A model generated the notes under the pieces. It was not told the origin of the DNA. It did not search any database and worked only from the letters and a program-made list of their open reading frames with translations. A stretch of DNA of 37,250 nucleotides from Chloroflexota bacterium. Lineage in GTDB: Bacteria > Chloroflexota > Dehalococcoidia > Lucifugimonadales > UBA3495. Where the stretch lies: NCBI GenBank assembly GCA_002721995.1, contig PBMF01000024.1, forward strand, positions 1 through 37,250. The letters are read 5' to 3'. The position numbers and the translations under genes were made by a program. Positions within the stretch are counted from its first letter, which is position 1. Each line of letters opens with the position of its first letter. Shown one piece after another: positions 1-6,478 of this stretch.

Positions 1-349
1 CCTCGCGCTTTTGCAACCGCTTGACCCAGGCAACCACGTCGCGTCGTTTGATCTTCTTGAGCGGCCAGTCGGCGAAGTGGGCGAAGCCGACGACGTGGCG
101 GTCCCACTTTGAGCGCTCCTTGGCAACGCCGCGGTAGTGGGGGTCGCTGTCGCGCTCGTTGAGCCATATCTCGCCCCACCACCGCAGGGAGCGTCGGTTT
201 GTCTCCTTTGCCGCGGCACGTGCAGCTTTGACGACACTCTCGGCCTCGGCGCGTGTCGCGTACTGTCCGAGCGAAACAACCTTGCCGCCGATGCGCAGCC
301 GGGCGCGAAAGCGCACGCCGCCCTTGGTCTTAACCGCGCTGACGCTCAT
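1..349 (-). CDS. int: Tyrosine-type phage integrase, N-terminal part (cut by window edge)
   Basis: The reading frame opens with ATG at 349 and stays open for 116 codons to base 1, so the catalytic domain lies outside the window. Residues about 8-45 (GVRFRARLRIGGKVVSLGQY) look like the AP2-like arm-binding domain of phage integrases, with the usual 'G.A.T..EA' continuation. Residues about 55-116 (RWWGEIWLNER...VVAWVKRL) look like the SAM-like core-binding domain. In this family the protein joins phage and host attachment sites. The start overlaps the stop of the preceding gene as ATGA, and it is the last gene seen in the minus-strand recombination operon. The catalytic residues cannot be checked, so the identification rests on the two N-terminal domains. 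Confidence 0.85.
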   Translation of the reverse strand, partial: MSVSAVKTKGGVRFRARLRIGGKVVSLGQYATRAEAESVVKAARAAAKETNRRSLRWWGEIWLNERDSDPHYRGVAKERSKWDRHVVGFAHFADWPLKKIKRRDVVAWVKRLQKRE

Positions 350-525
350 ATCAGCTCGATGCCTGCTCTGAGCAACGCGGCCCGCGCTATGCGCCGGTGC
401 TCCTCTGTGACGCGCGCCGGCTCAGGCTCGACGAGCTTGCCGTCGATGTCGTCGGCGACACGCCGCAGCTGGGCCGGAGTCAGCCCAAGCTCCCTACAAA
501 GCTCGGTGAACATCTTGAGGCGCAC
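346..525 (-). CDS. Small unknown protein between SSB region and integrase
   Basis: This 59-residue gene starts with GTG at 525, which shares one base with the upstream stop (TAGTG) and has GGGGGA seven bases before it. A longer in-frame start at 594 would overlap the neighbour by 70 bases and is less likely. An ATG four codons further in is a weaker alternative. The sequence (VRLKMFTELCRELGLTPAQL...) is a helical, charged protein with no cysteine cluster, signal or membrane segment. I do not recognise a family. Its position directly before the integrase would fit an excisionase or integrase helper, but the sequence does not show this. Its stop overlaps the integrase ATG. Confidence 0.65.
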   Translation of the reverse strand: MRLKMFTELCRELGLTPAQLRRVADDIDGKLVEPEPARVTEEHRRIARAALLRAGIELI

Positions 526-725
526 TAGAAAATCCCCCGCCTGATGAGTGCCTTGATGCCCTGCCCAACGGCAGGCTTTTTGATCAGTACGCACGCGCTG
601 CCGTCCGGGTCCGAGGCCGGCACGAACAGCACCACCTTGCCAGCCTGCTTTGCCAGCCTGGCAATCTCGTCAATGGAGCCCTCGATGTACGTCGGCCCCG
701 GATAGCTCCCGCACGACAGCAGCAT
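525..725 (-). CDS. Small unknown protein, possible lipoprotein
   Basis: Sixty-six residues from ATG 725, two bases after the SSB stop, with GGGAG about 11 bases upstream. The body (SIDEIARLAKQAGKVVLFVPA...SACVLIKKPAVG) alternates predicted helix and strand. I do not recognise it. The N-terminus reads MLLSCGS. A longer GTG start at 782, inside the SSB gene, would put a hydrophobic stretch GALLAMLLSC in front of the cysteine and give a marginal lipobox. Which start is used therefore decides whether it is cytoplasmic or membrane-anchored. The gene lies between SSB and the integrase, in the same operon. Confidence 0.6.
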   Translation of the reverse strand: MLLSCGSYPGPTYIEGSIDEIARLAKQAGKVVLFVPASDPDGSACVLIKKPAVGQGIKALIRRGIF

Positions 726-727
726 GG

Positions 728-1081
728 CTAGAAGGGCTCCCGAGGGCTGCGGCTGTCCTGCGACTGCGGCCGACCGCCGCACAGCTCAATCTTGAACGCG
801 TGCAGCTCTGTTTTCCATTTGCGCGTCCCGTCGTCGTGTGTCCACTCACGCTCGCGCGACTCACCACGCACCAGCACCTGCGACCCCTTTCGCAATACGT
901 CGACCAAACCTTTTGGTTCCCAATATACCACGGAGTGCCAATCGGTTTCATCCACCCACCGGTCGCCTTCTTTCCGGCGGCGGTTGGTGGCGACGCGGAA
1001 ATTCATGACCTCCTTGCCGCTGGTGGTGGTTCGAACTTCCGGGTCAGCACCGACGTGACCCATGACTACGTGCAGATTCAT
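728..1081 (-). CDS. ssb: Single-stranded DNA-binding protein
   Basis: 117 residues. The OB-fold pattern of bacterial/phage SSB is clear: MNLHVVMGHVGADPEVR, then NFRVATN, 'TDWHSVVYW', 'KGSQVLVRGESREREW' and 'ELHAFKIELCG'. SSB coats single strands during replication and recombination. The C-terminal tip ends SPREPF: it keeps the final Pro-Phe that partner proteins bind but lacks the usual run of acidic residues before it, and the linker is very short for the family. ATG 1081 overlaps the nuclease stop (ATGA) and has GGAG/AAAGAG upstream. It is co-transcribed with ERF and the nuclease, forming a recombination module. Confidence 0.92.
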   Translation of the reverse strand: MNLHVVMGHVGADPEVRTTTSGKEVMNFRVATNRRRKEGDRWVDETDWHSVVYWEPKGLVDVLRKGSQVLVRGESREREWTHDDGTRKWKTELHAFKIELCGGRPQSQDSRSPREPF

Positions 1082-2247
1082 TGTCTCTTTATCTCCGCTA
1101 TTGTTGTGTATGTTCGCGTCTTGACGACGCCGAGCTTTTCGAGTTCGGCCATGATGGCGCGCATGGTACCGGCGGCCTGGCCGTTGGCGCAGACGCCTTT
1201 GACGGCCCGCTTGATGCCGGCCATGTTGACGCTGGATTCGACTGCCCCGCTCACGCCGTAGCGGCCGAGGGCGGCCACCGCTTCGGGGGTGCACTCGATT
1301 GTGCGCCGCGTGCGCTCCTGCTGGCCGAGCACCTTGCCGTTGCCTAGCGGTATGGGGTGCCGCTTGGCGTATTCCTTGATGGCCGTATCCAGAGCGGCCA
1401 GCGCCTTCTTGGCCACTGCAACCTGCTCGCGCAGCCGCGCCGCGTGTTCGGGGCTGCGTATGTCGGCGGTCAGCTGCAGCTCTGGGTTTATCTGCGCGAT
1501 GGTCTTTTGCGTCGCTGGGCACACCGACGCGATGGGGCACCACTGCTGCGCGCAGTGGCTGCCGGGTTTGGGTGTGGGGTTGTGGACCTCGCCGGTATCG
1601 CGCACCACGCCCAGTAGCTCGAGCCGGATGGTGGCCAGGTCGATGACGTCGAGCAGGCGACGGGTCATGCGCACGCCGCCCTCATCGACGTTGAGCAGGC
1701 GCACCTCCACGCTGTCGTATCCGTAGGCGCGCGCTGCTGCATAGCCAAGCGCACGCATCTGGGCGTCCGCCGATGGGTCGGCGCCCATCTTGTAGCGTCC
1801 CGTTTTGTAGTCGCTGACGATGAGCTGTTCGCCCACCACGGTCACCAGGTCAGCGGTGCCGCACAGCTCGGCGGGGCGCGCGCGGCTGTAGTCGCGTGGT
1901 CCGTCCTGCTCGAGGATTCGAGACTCGTCGACAAACGGGTCGACCGCGAACGCCACCTCTGCGGCAGCGAACGACCACTGCTCGCGCTCGCCGCGGATGA
2001 AGTCGGCTACCCACCCGACGGTCAGGTGGAAGCGCTTCAGCTCCGAGCCGTGCAGGCCGTAGTGCTCGGCTATGGCGTCGAGCGGGGCGGTGCCCCACAG
2101 TGCCAGCAGCTCGGCGGCGCGGTGGACTGCGATGCCGAAGTTGGCGGCATCTGACGTGATCTGCTCTGGCCACGCGATGCCGCCGTTCCACGGGAAGGCG
2201 CACTTGGCTGCGAGGGCAGCCTTGCTGAATGTGGGCAGGCGCCTCAA
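1078..2247 (-). CDS. PD-(D/E)XK nuclease with Fe-S cysteine set (Cas4/AddB/RecB-like)
   Basis: 389 residues. A RecB-type nuclease core is visible: H42 in 'GIAVHRAAEL', D133 in 'CGTADLV', D146-x-K148 in 'IVSDYKTGR' and Q163 in 'QMRALGYAAA'. One cysteine near the N-terminus (C16) and three after the core (C232, C237, C243) are placed as the 4Fe-4S ligands of Cas4, AddB and Dna2. The last 130 residues are helical and have no named domain. Next to an ERF protein, such a nuclease probably resects double-strand ends to make 3' tails for annealing (inference from exonuclease/annealase pairs). ATG 2247 overlaps the ERF gene's stop (ATGA). A Cas4-like CRISPR role is unlikely here because no cas genes are present. 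Confidence 0.85.
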   Translation of the reverse strand: MRRLPTFSKAALAAKCAFPWNGGIAWPEQITSDAANFGIAVHRAAELLALWGTAPLDAIAEHYGLHGSELKRFHLTVGWVADFIRGEREQWSFAAAEVAFAVDPFVDESRILEQDGPRDYSRARPAELCGTADLVTVVGEQLIVSDYKTGRYKMGADPSADAQMRALGYAAARAYGYDSVEVRLLNVDEGGVRMTRRLLDVIDLATIRLELLGVVRDTGEVHNPTPKPGSHCAQQWCPIASVCPATQKTIAQINPELQLTADIRSPEHAARLREQVAVAKKALAALDTAIKEYAKRHPIPLGNGKVLGQQERTRRTIECTPEAVAALGRYGVSGAVESSVNMAGIKRAVKGVCANGQAAGTMRAIMAELEKLGVVKTRTYTTIAEIKRQ

Positions 2248-2906
2248 GCGGCTACCTGCTTGTACGCCGCCATCAGCCGCTGGCGGCTGGCGCCTTGGTA
2301 GTTGCAGTCGGAGATGAACGCGGCCACGTTGCCGAGGTCGGCGGTCTCGGTCGACTTGAGCACCGCTTCGATGACCGGCAACAAGTCGTCGCTCGACAGC
2401 ACTTTGCGGGCCGCCTTGAGCGACGCCATGCGGTACTCGTGGCCCTCCTGTTCAGATACTGCCTTGATGTACTGCGATGCCAGATCACCCTTGCCGTTGC
2501 TGTTGCTGTTGCCGCTGCTTGGCGCCGGCGCTTCGTATGACTCGGCGTCGTCGTCGCTCTGTGCGATGCCGCAGATGGCAGCCGCGGCATAGCGGCGGAT
2601 GTAGGAGAGCGACGCCCCGTAAGACTGCGCCGGGTTCTTACCCCCGCCAGGGGGCACGGGGGTGCGGGCAGCAATCCACTGTCCCGACTCGTGCACGAGC
2701 CGCGTCTCGAGCGCCTCGCCGTCCGCCAGCTGCAAGAGCGCGATGCCGTGCTTGTTGAGCACAGGTCGGACAGCTCGCAACACGCTGTCCAGGTCAGCGT
2801 ACTCGCTGCGGAAGTGTGGATTGCGCTTGTTCTTCGGCGCCCCGGTCAGCTCTGCCTGGGCCCGACACAGGGCTGCTGCCAACTTATCAATCTTGTCACT
2901 GCTCAT
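2244..2906 (-). CDS. erf: ERF-family single-strand annealing recombinase
   Basis: 220 residues. The two ERF hallmarks are present: 'NPHFRSEYADLDSV' at 29-42 and 'YGASLSYIRRYA' at 96-107, followed by the acidic 'SDDDAES'. The C-terminal third is a Ser/Asn/Gly-rich linker and then a small helical end, as in P22 Erf. Proteins of this family form rings that anneal complementary strands and help phage DNA circularise after injection. ATG 2906 shares bases with the lipoprotein gene's TAA (TAATG). The nuclease and SSB follow directly, which supports the role. Confidence 0.92.
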   Translation of the reverse strand: MSSDKIDKLAAALCRAQAELTGAPKNKRNPHFRSEYADLDSVLRAVRPVLNKHGIALLQLADGEALETRLVHESGQWIAARTPVPPGGGKNPAQSYGASLSYIRRYAAAAICGIAQSDDDAESYEAPAPSSGNSNSNGKGDLASQYIKAVSEQEGHEYRMASLKAARKVLSSDDLLPVIEAVLKSTETADLGNVAAFISDCNYQGASRQRLMAAYKQVAA

Positions 2907-3121
2907 TAAAACTCAGCCTTTCTACCCGGTATAAACGGGCACTCACCACCGTGCGCCTTGGCACACTCCTCGTCGCTCGTTTCCTTCTGCTGGCATGGCA
3001 CCAGCACGTACTTCACCTTGGGGGCGCATCCGCTCAGCCACATAGCCGCTACAAACAGAGCGCTCGCCACCAGCAGCGCCGACAGCATCGGCGATATAAT
3101 CTCATCCCACACGTCACGCAC
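2906..3121 (-). CDS. Small predicted lipoprotein in the early operon
   Basis: Seventy-one residues from GTG 3121, chosen because GAGGAG lies seven to eight bases upstream. A TTG at 3136 and an ATG at 3088 are alternatives. Residues 12-32 are a signal-like hydrophobic run (MLSALLVASALFVAAMWLSG) followed by C, giving the lipobox LSGC. The mature part would be about 40 polar residues with three more cysteines (VPCQ, EECA, GECP). The predicted place is a membrane-anchored lipoprotein outside the cytoplasm. No enzymatic motif is seen. Small phage lipoproteins are often superinfection-exclusion factors, and position in an early/lysogeny region allows that here, but this is inference. It overlaps the upstream gene by 8 bases. 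Confidence 0.72.
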   Translation of the reverse strand: MRDVWDEIISPMLSALLVASALFVAAMWLSGCAPKVKYVLVPCQQKETSDEECAKAHGGECPFIPGRKAEF

Positions 3122-3371
3122 TGAGCAGCTCCTCAAGCTCTGCGCTGGTGGCCAAGACCTGGCAGGCCTTCAGCCACGCAGCTGGGTTGTCGGCCTCGAG
3201 CGCCTCGGTGGCCACGCGGCGCACCACTCTCAGCATGCGGTCGTAGTCGTCCTCGAGGCACTCGCAGTTGTCGTGCCTGTCGATTTCAGCGCCGCAGCTG
3301 CGGCACTCTTCCCCACCGCCCCAGGCGTCATCGACGTCAGCCTGGGTAACGCCTGGCGGATACGGGCTCAC
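3114..3371 (-). CDS. Small protein with Cys-x2-Cys...Cys-x-Cys motif
   Basis: 85 residues from GTG 3371, overlapping the upstream stop as GTGA. After an acidic N-terminus, C23-x2-C26 and C36-x-C38 could bind zinc. The second half (DYDRMLRVVRRVATEALEA...WLKACQVLATSAELEELL) is predicted helical. I recognise no family. It is translated between two other cysteine-rich or lipoprotein genes at the head of the recombination operon, so it may be an early regulatory or host-takeover protein (inference). Confidence 0.7.
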   Translation of the reverse strand: MSPYPPGVTQADVDDAWGGGEECRSCGAEIDRHDNCECLEDDYDRMLRVVRRVATEALEADNPAAWLKACQVLATSAELEELLSA

Positions 3372-3550
3372 TGCCCGCCCTTACAGCCAAATCGGAAGCG
3401 GCAGTTGAAGCGCCCGCACAGATCGCAGGGCTTCGTGCCTGGCTCCCAACCACACAGGCTCTGGTGGCACATGCCGTCCTCAACCTCGCTGTGGCAGTGG
3501 GGGCAGCGCCAGCGCATGTCGAGCCAGACCGCGTCATTGTTGTCTTGCAT
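3368..3550 (-). CDS. Small zinc-ribbon-like protein, first gene of the minus-strand operon
   Basis: 60 residues. Seven cysteines and two histidines are packed into about 40 residues: CPHCH, then CHQSLC, CDLC and two later Cys. This suggests one or two zinc sites. ATG 3550 has no Shine-Dalgarno sequence but lies six bases after a -10 box (3557-3562) that is 17 bases from a perfect TTGACA. The transcript would therefore begin at or next to the start codon. An ATG at 3517 is a possible internal start, also without a ribosome-binding site. The function is unknown. As the promoter-proximal gene it would be made first when repression is lifted. Confidence 0.68.
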   Translation of the reverse strand: MQDNNDAVWLDMRWRCPHCHSEVEDGMCHQSLCGWEPGTKPCDLCGRFNCRFRFGCKGGQ

Positions 3551-3556
3551 GCTGAC

Positions 3557-3585
3557 AATATGGGCTCAGCACCCATTGTTGTCAA
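3557..3585 (-). promoter_or_regulatory. Promoter of the recombination/integration operon
   Basis: On the minus strand TTGACA (3585-3580) is followed after exactly 17 bases by CATATT (3562-3557). Transcription should start near 3550, the A of the first gene's ATG. The -35 box lies inside a palindromic sequence (3577-3593), as expected for a repressed phage early promoter. Confidence 0.7.
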
Positions 3586-3593
3586 CAGACAAC
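3577..3593. promoter_or_regulatory. Candidate repressor operator overlapping the -35 box
   Basis: GTTGTC (3578-3583) and GACAAC (3588-3593) are perfect inverted arms around AACA. The same stretch also holds an odd palindrome, TGTTG-T-CAACA (3577-3587). The ten-base word CATTGTTGTC occurs here (3574-3583) and again at 3535-3544. A similar dyad with a 5-base spacer occurs at 12760-12776. Which protein binds is unknown. The adjacent repressor is the natural candidate. Confidence 0.5.
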
Positions 3594-3598
3594 GACAG

Positions 3599-3626
3599 AA
3601 AAAATCAGACAGCGCTAGTCGTCTGA
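3599..3626 (-). terminator. Intrinsic terminator of the repressor gene
   Basis: Read on the minus strand, TCAGAC and GTCTGA form a six-base stem around a ten-base loop and are followed at once by six T. The repressor stop codon (3617-3615) lies within the loop. This would separate repressor mRNA from the strong operon promoter just downstream. Confidence 0.6.
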
Positions 3627-4088
3627 CAATAGCTTCGACCAGCGCTTGTAGCGCTTGAACGCGTCGAACAGCCGCGCTTCCCAGTACTCGACGCCTAGCT
3701 CAGCGTCGTCGGCGGGCGTGTGCAGGCGCAGCTCCTCGAGCACCTGGCCTGGCACATCGCTGCGCTGTGCAGCAAGGCGCAAAACAAAGTCTCGACCGGG
3801 GTAAGCGTCCTTAGGTGGCTGGATGGGTATGTCGTCTTCGGTGGGGTCTGCCCGGTACTGCAACCCCTCTGGAGTTTCACCGTGGCCGAAAACAAGCCAG
3901 TCTAGCGGCACGTTGAGCAAATCAGCAGCCGGCTGCCAGTCGCTGACCTTGGGACGTTTGCTGGCCAGCGCGCCCTTGAGAACGCGCGAGATGTAGCCCT
4001 TGCTGCGGTCCATCGCTATCTCGACGTCAGCATGACGGACGCCAGCCGCATCCATCGCGCTCCGCAGTCGTGCAGCAAGGGTCTCCAT
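3615..4088 (-). CDS. CI-like HTH repressor (lysogeny regulator)
   Basis: 157 residues from ATG 4088 (or GTG 4091). The N-terminal 60 residues form an XRE-type helix-turn-helix (LRSAMDAAGVRHADVEIAMD...GYISRVLKG). Then come 'PLDWLVFGHG', 'YPGRDFVLRLAAQRS' and a C-terminal 'VEYWEARLFDAFKRYKR'. There is no S24/LexA peptidase Ser-Lys dyad, so RecA-triggered self-cleavage is not expected. The protein at 9122-9577 has the same order of motifs and is probably a paralogue. The gene is divergent from a Cro-like gene, the classic immunity arrangement. It has no Shine-Dalgarno sequence, and a -10 TATAAC ends seven bases before GTG 4091, so the mRNA is probably leaderless as for lambda cI. Confidence 0.85.
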   Translation of the reverse strand: METLAARLRSAMDAAGVRHADVEIAMDRSKGYISRVLKGALASKRPKVSDWQPAADLLNVPLDWLVFGHGETPEGLQYRADPTEDDIPIQPPKDAYPGRDFVLRLAAQRSDVPGQVLEELRLHTPADDAELGVEYWEARLFDAFKRYKRWSKLLSDD

Positions 4089-4098
4089 CACGCACTAG

Positions 4099-4104
4099 GT
4101 TATA
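4099..4104 (-). promoter_or_regulatory. -10 box of the repressor promoter
   Basis: TATAAC on the minus strand (five of six consensus bases) ends seven bases before GTG 4091. A weak TTGCAA lies 15 bases upstream, inside a GTTG...CAAC dyad at 4111-4125. The spacing is short, so activation by a bound protein is possible. Confidence 0.45.
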
Positions 4105-4141
4105 TACTCGGTTGTCAGTTTGCAACATTCACCGTTGGCAC

Positions 4142-4170
4142 TTGACAACAACAGCCGCGGGCATCATTCT
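4142..4170 (+). promoter_or_regulatory. Rightward early promoter (Cro-like/replication operon)
   Basis: A perfect TTGACA at 4142-4147 is followed after 17 bases by CATTCT (4165-4170), a weak -10 that forms the left edge of the palindrome over the start codon. Transcription would start about 3-5 bases before ATG 4181. It diverges from the repressor promoter. Confidence 0.55.
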
Positions 4171-4183
4171 GAGTCTCAGAATG
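4165..4183. promoter_or_regulatory. Perfect 19-bp palindrome covering the Cro-like start codon
   Basis: CATTCTGAG-T-CTCAGAATG: two nine-base arms around one central base. The right arm ends with the ATG of the Cro-like gene and the left arm is the -10 region. As DNA it is an ideal dimer-binding operator. As RNA the loop would be too small for a full stem, so a DNA operator is the likelier reading. Confidence 0.7.
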
Positions 4184-4498
4184 CGTTGGCAACACACACG
4201 GCAGAAGGTAGGCCCGAATTTTAGCGAGGGCGCGCGGCTGCTTTGGATCGCGATGCGGATCCAGGGGATGAACCAGTGCGGTGTGGCTCGTGCGCTGGGT
4301 CGCCATCGCGGCGTCATCAACCGGCTGCTGTACGGGGAGCGGAGGCCAGGGCTGGATTTGGCGCTGGACATCCAGGACACGTTTGGGATCCGCCCTGTGG
4401 ACTGGTCGCGCGACGCGACGCAAGAGTTCGTAACCCCGGCCGCCAAGATGGCTCCCGTGGCCCCCGCTCCCGAGTCGCAGCCGCCTCGAGTCGCTTGA
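4181..4498 (+). CDS. Cro-like HTH protein
   Basis: 105 residues from ATG 4181, the only ATG that keeps the full helix-turn-helix. Residues about 17-70 (GARLLWIAMRIQGMNQCGVARALGRHRGVINRLLYGERRPGL shown in part) fit an XRE/Cro fold, with 'FGIRPVDW' after it, as in small phage repressors. The tail is Ala/Pro rich. There is no Shine-Dalgarno sequence, and the start lies at the end of the 19-bp palindrome. It opens the plus-strand replication operon and its stop overlaps the helicase ATG (TGATG). It is probably the lytic-side regulator opposing the CI-like repressor, by position and fold. Confidence 0.75.
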   Translation: MRWQHTRQKVGPNFSEGARLLWIAMRIQGMNQCGVARALGRHRGVINRLLYGERRPGLDLALDIQDTFGIRPVDWSRDATQEFVTPAAKMAPVAPAPESQPPRVA

Positions 4499-6102
4499 TG
4501 CAGTTGCGGGAGTATCAAACCGGCGCCATCGAGCGGTGCCGGCAGGTGCTGCGCGACGGCGGGTCGCGGATGGTGCTGCAGGCTGCTACTGGCAGCGGCA
4601 AGACGGTCATCGCGGTTGCTATGATCAAACGCGCGCTGGCTAAGGGCAAGCGGGTCCTGCTGACGGCGCACCGTCGTGAGCTAATCCGCCAGCCGTTCTG
4701 CAAGTTGTTGCGCTATGGCGTTGCGCCGAGCGACGTGGGTGTGATCCTAGCTGGCGTTGGCGCCAAGCCGCAGGGCGAGGCCCCCGACGATGCCAGCGAC
4801 GCGCAGCTGTGGGACGCGTACGCGCGCAAGCGCCAAGCGCCGGTGCAGGTGGCGAGCATTGCCACGCTGCGGCGACGCACCAAGCCGGCTGCTGATTTGA
4901 TCATCATCGACGAGGCGCACCGCGCGATGAGCAAGAGCTATCGCGACCTGCTCGAGCTGTACCCCGATGCGGTTGTCATCGGCCTGACTGCCACCCCGCG
5001 TCGCGCCGATGGCAAGGGCCTCGGTGAGCTATTCGAGGAGCTGGTCACGGTCGCCTCCTACAAGGAGCTTGCAGGCCGAGGCTATCTCGTCGAGCCGCGC
5101 GTCTACTCGACAGGCACACCTGACCTGAAGGGCGTCAAAACAACAGCTGGCGACTACAACCTGGCCGATCTGGCCGAGCGCTGCGACTCGGCTGAACTCG
5201 TGGGCAATCTCGTCGAGCATTACGAGAAGCTCGGCAACGACGCACCTGCCCTCGCGTTTGCGGTCAACGTCGCGCACAGCAAACACATCGCCGCAGTCTT
5301 CAACGCTGCCGGCATCGCAGCGGCCCACGTCGATGGCTCGACCCCCACGGCTGAGCGTGATGCCATCTTCGCCAAGCTGTCGAGCGGTGAGCTGCGGGTG
5401 GTGGCCAACTGCGATGTGGCCACCGAGGGCACCGACATCCCGGCTGTCAAAACGGTCATCATGTGCCGCCCGACCAAAAGCCTGCGCGTCTACCTGCAGC
5501 AGGCTGGGCGCGGCAGTCGACCACACGGCGACACGCCGTTCGTCATCCTGGACCACGCAGGCAACGCGCTGCAGCATGGCCTCCCGCAGGACGAACGCAC
5601 TTGGTCACTGAGCAAGACCAAGAAGCGCAGCAGCTCAGCAGCTCAGCTGATGGGCTGGAAGTGCTGCGAGTGCCTGTGCGTCAACACGCTCAGCGCCAAG
5701 CGCTGCGAGGACTGCGGCGCAGCTCGCCCGTTGCCCAGGGAGCGGGAGCTCCGCCATCGAGACGGCGTTCTGGTGGAGCTGCTGGGCAACTCAGGCAACA
5801 AGTGGGACGTGGTCGTGGCCCAGTGGCACGTCAAGAACCGCAGCCGCGCTGTGCCGCTGGCACCCGGCTGGTGCTATGTGCGCTACAAAGAGCTGTTCCG
5901 CTCGCCAGCGCCTCGAGGTGTCGAGCTGCCAATCTACACGGCTGAGCAGCAAATTCTGCGCGACCGTTACGACCGCCTACGCGCCATTGCGCAGCAGCGA
6001 GGCCGCAGCAGCGCGTGGGTATTTGCACAAATGAAATCTCAATCGAGAGCCATCGACGACCACCGGCGTGCGGTCGCGCGCCAGGCTCATGGTCAGTGGT
6101 GA
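4498..6102 (+). CDS. SF2 (DEAH-type) DNA helicase with C-terminal zinc finger
   Basis: 534 residues from ATG 4498. Visible motifs are Q-like 'LREYQTGAI' (3-11), Walker A ATGSGKT (30-36), DEAH (138-141), TAT (164-166), 'VANCDVATEGTDIPAV' (302-317) and QAGRGSR (335-341). This is a complete RecG/UvsW-like two-domain SF2 helicase core. Residues 387-411 (WKCCECLCV...RCEDCGAARP) form a RanBP2-like zinc ribbon. The last 120 residues are basic. Such phage helicases open DNA at origins or branched structures. It is translationally coupled to the Cro-like gene and followed by the nuclease, primase-polymerase and ATPase. Confidence 0.92.
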   Translation: MQLREYQTGAIERCRQVLRDGGSRMVLQAATGSGKTVIAVAMIKRALAKGKRVLLTAHRRELIRQPFCKLLRYGVAPSDVGVILAGVGAKPQGEAPDDASDAQLWDAYARKRQAPVQVASIATLRRRTKPAADLIIIDEAHRAMSKSYRDLLELYPDAVVIGLTATPRRADGKGLGELFEELVTVASYKELAGRGYLVEPRVYSTGTPDLKGVKTTAGDYNLADLAERCDSAELVGNLVEHYEKLGNDAPALAFAVNVAHSKHIAAVFNAAGIAAAHVDGSTPTAERDAIFAKLSSGELRVVANCDVATEGTDIPAVKTVIMCRPTKSLRVYLQQAGRGSRPHGDTPFVILDHAGNALQHGLPQDERTWSLSKTKKRSSSAAQLMGWKCCECLCVNTLSAKRCEDCGAARPLPRERELRHRDGVLVELLGNSGNKWDVVVAQWHVKNRSRAVPLAPGWCYVRYKELFRSPAPRGVELPIYTAEQQILRDRYDRLRAIAQQRGRSSAWVFAQMKSQSRAIDDHRRAVARQAHGQW

Positions 6103-6106
6103 ACAG

Positions 6107-6478
6107 ATGCGAGAGTCAGAGTTTCAGCGCGCAATCGAGGTCGCGCTCAACAGGCCTGGTCGCTCGACGCGAGCGTGGCGCCAGAACGCTGGACGTTTGC
6201 GGGTTGTTGACCGCAGCGGTGCTCGTTGGGTCATGGGCGCCCCCATTGGCGCCGCTGACCTGAGCGGGCTGGTACGGCCTGAGGGCTGGCGGCTTGAGGT
6301 CGAGGTCAAGACAGGCACCAAGCTGCGACCTCAGCAGCGCAAATGGAAGAAGTTCATCGAGAGCTTCGGCGGCATCTACGTGCTCTGTAGCTACAACAAA
6401 AAGCTGAGCGCTGAAGAGAACGTGTTGGTGGCGATTCAGAGCATCGACCAAGCCGTCGCGGAGCGTCGTGAGCAGTAG
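6107..6478 (+). CDS. VRR-NUC-type endonuclease
   Basis: 123 residues. ATG 6107 is chosen because GGTGA lies four to five bases upstream; ATG 6089 and GTG 6068 are weaker. The VRR-NUC pattern is visible: E5, N27, then 'GAPIGAADLSGL' with D51, 'RLEVEVKTG' with E66-x-K68, Q76/Q77 and W80, and 'FGGIYVL'. These stand-alone phage nucleases are related to Holliday-junction and flap-cleaving enzymes. It lies between the helicase and primase genes and ends ten bases inside the primase gene, so it probably resolves branched replication intermediates (inference). Confidence 0.88.
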   Translation: MRESEFQRAIEVALNRPGRSTRAWRQNAGRLRVVDRSGARWVMGAPIGAADLSGLVRPEGWRLEVEVKTGTKLRPQQRKWKKFIESFGGIYVLCSYNKKLSAEENVLVAIQSIDQAVAERREQ

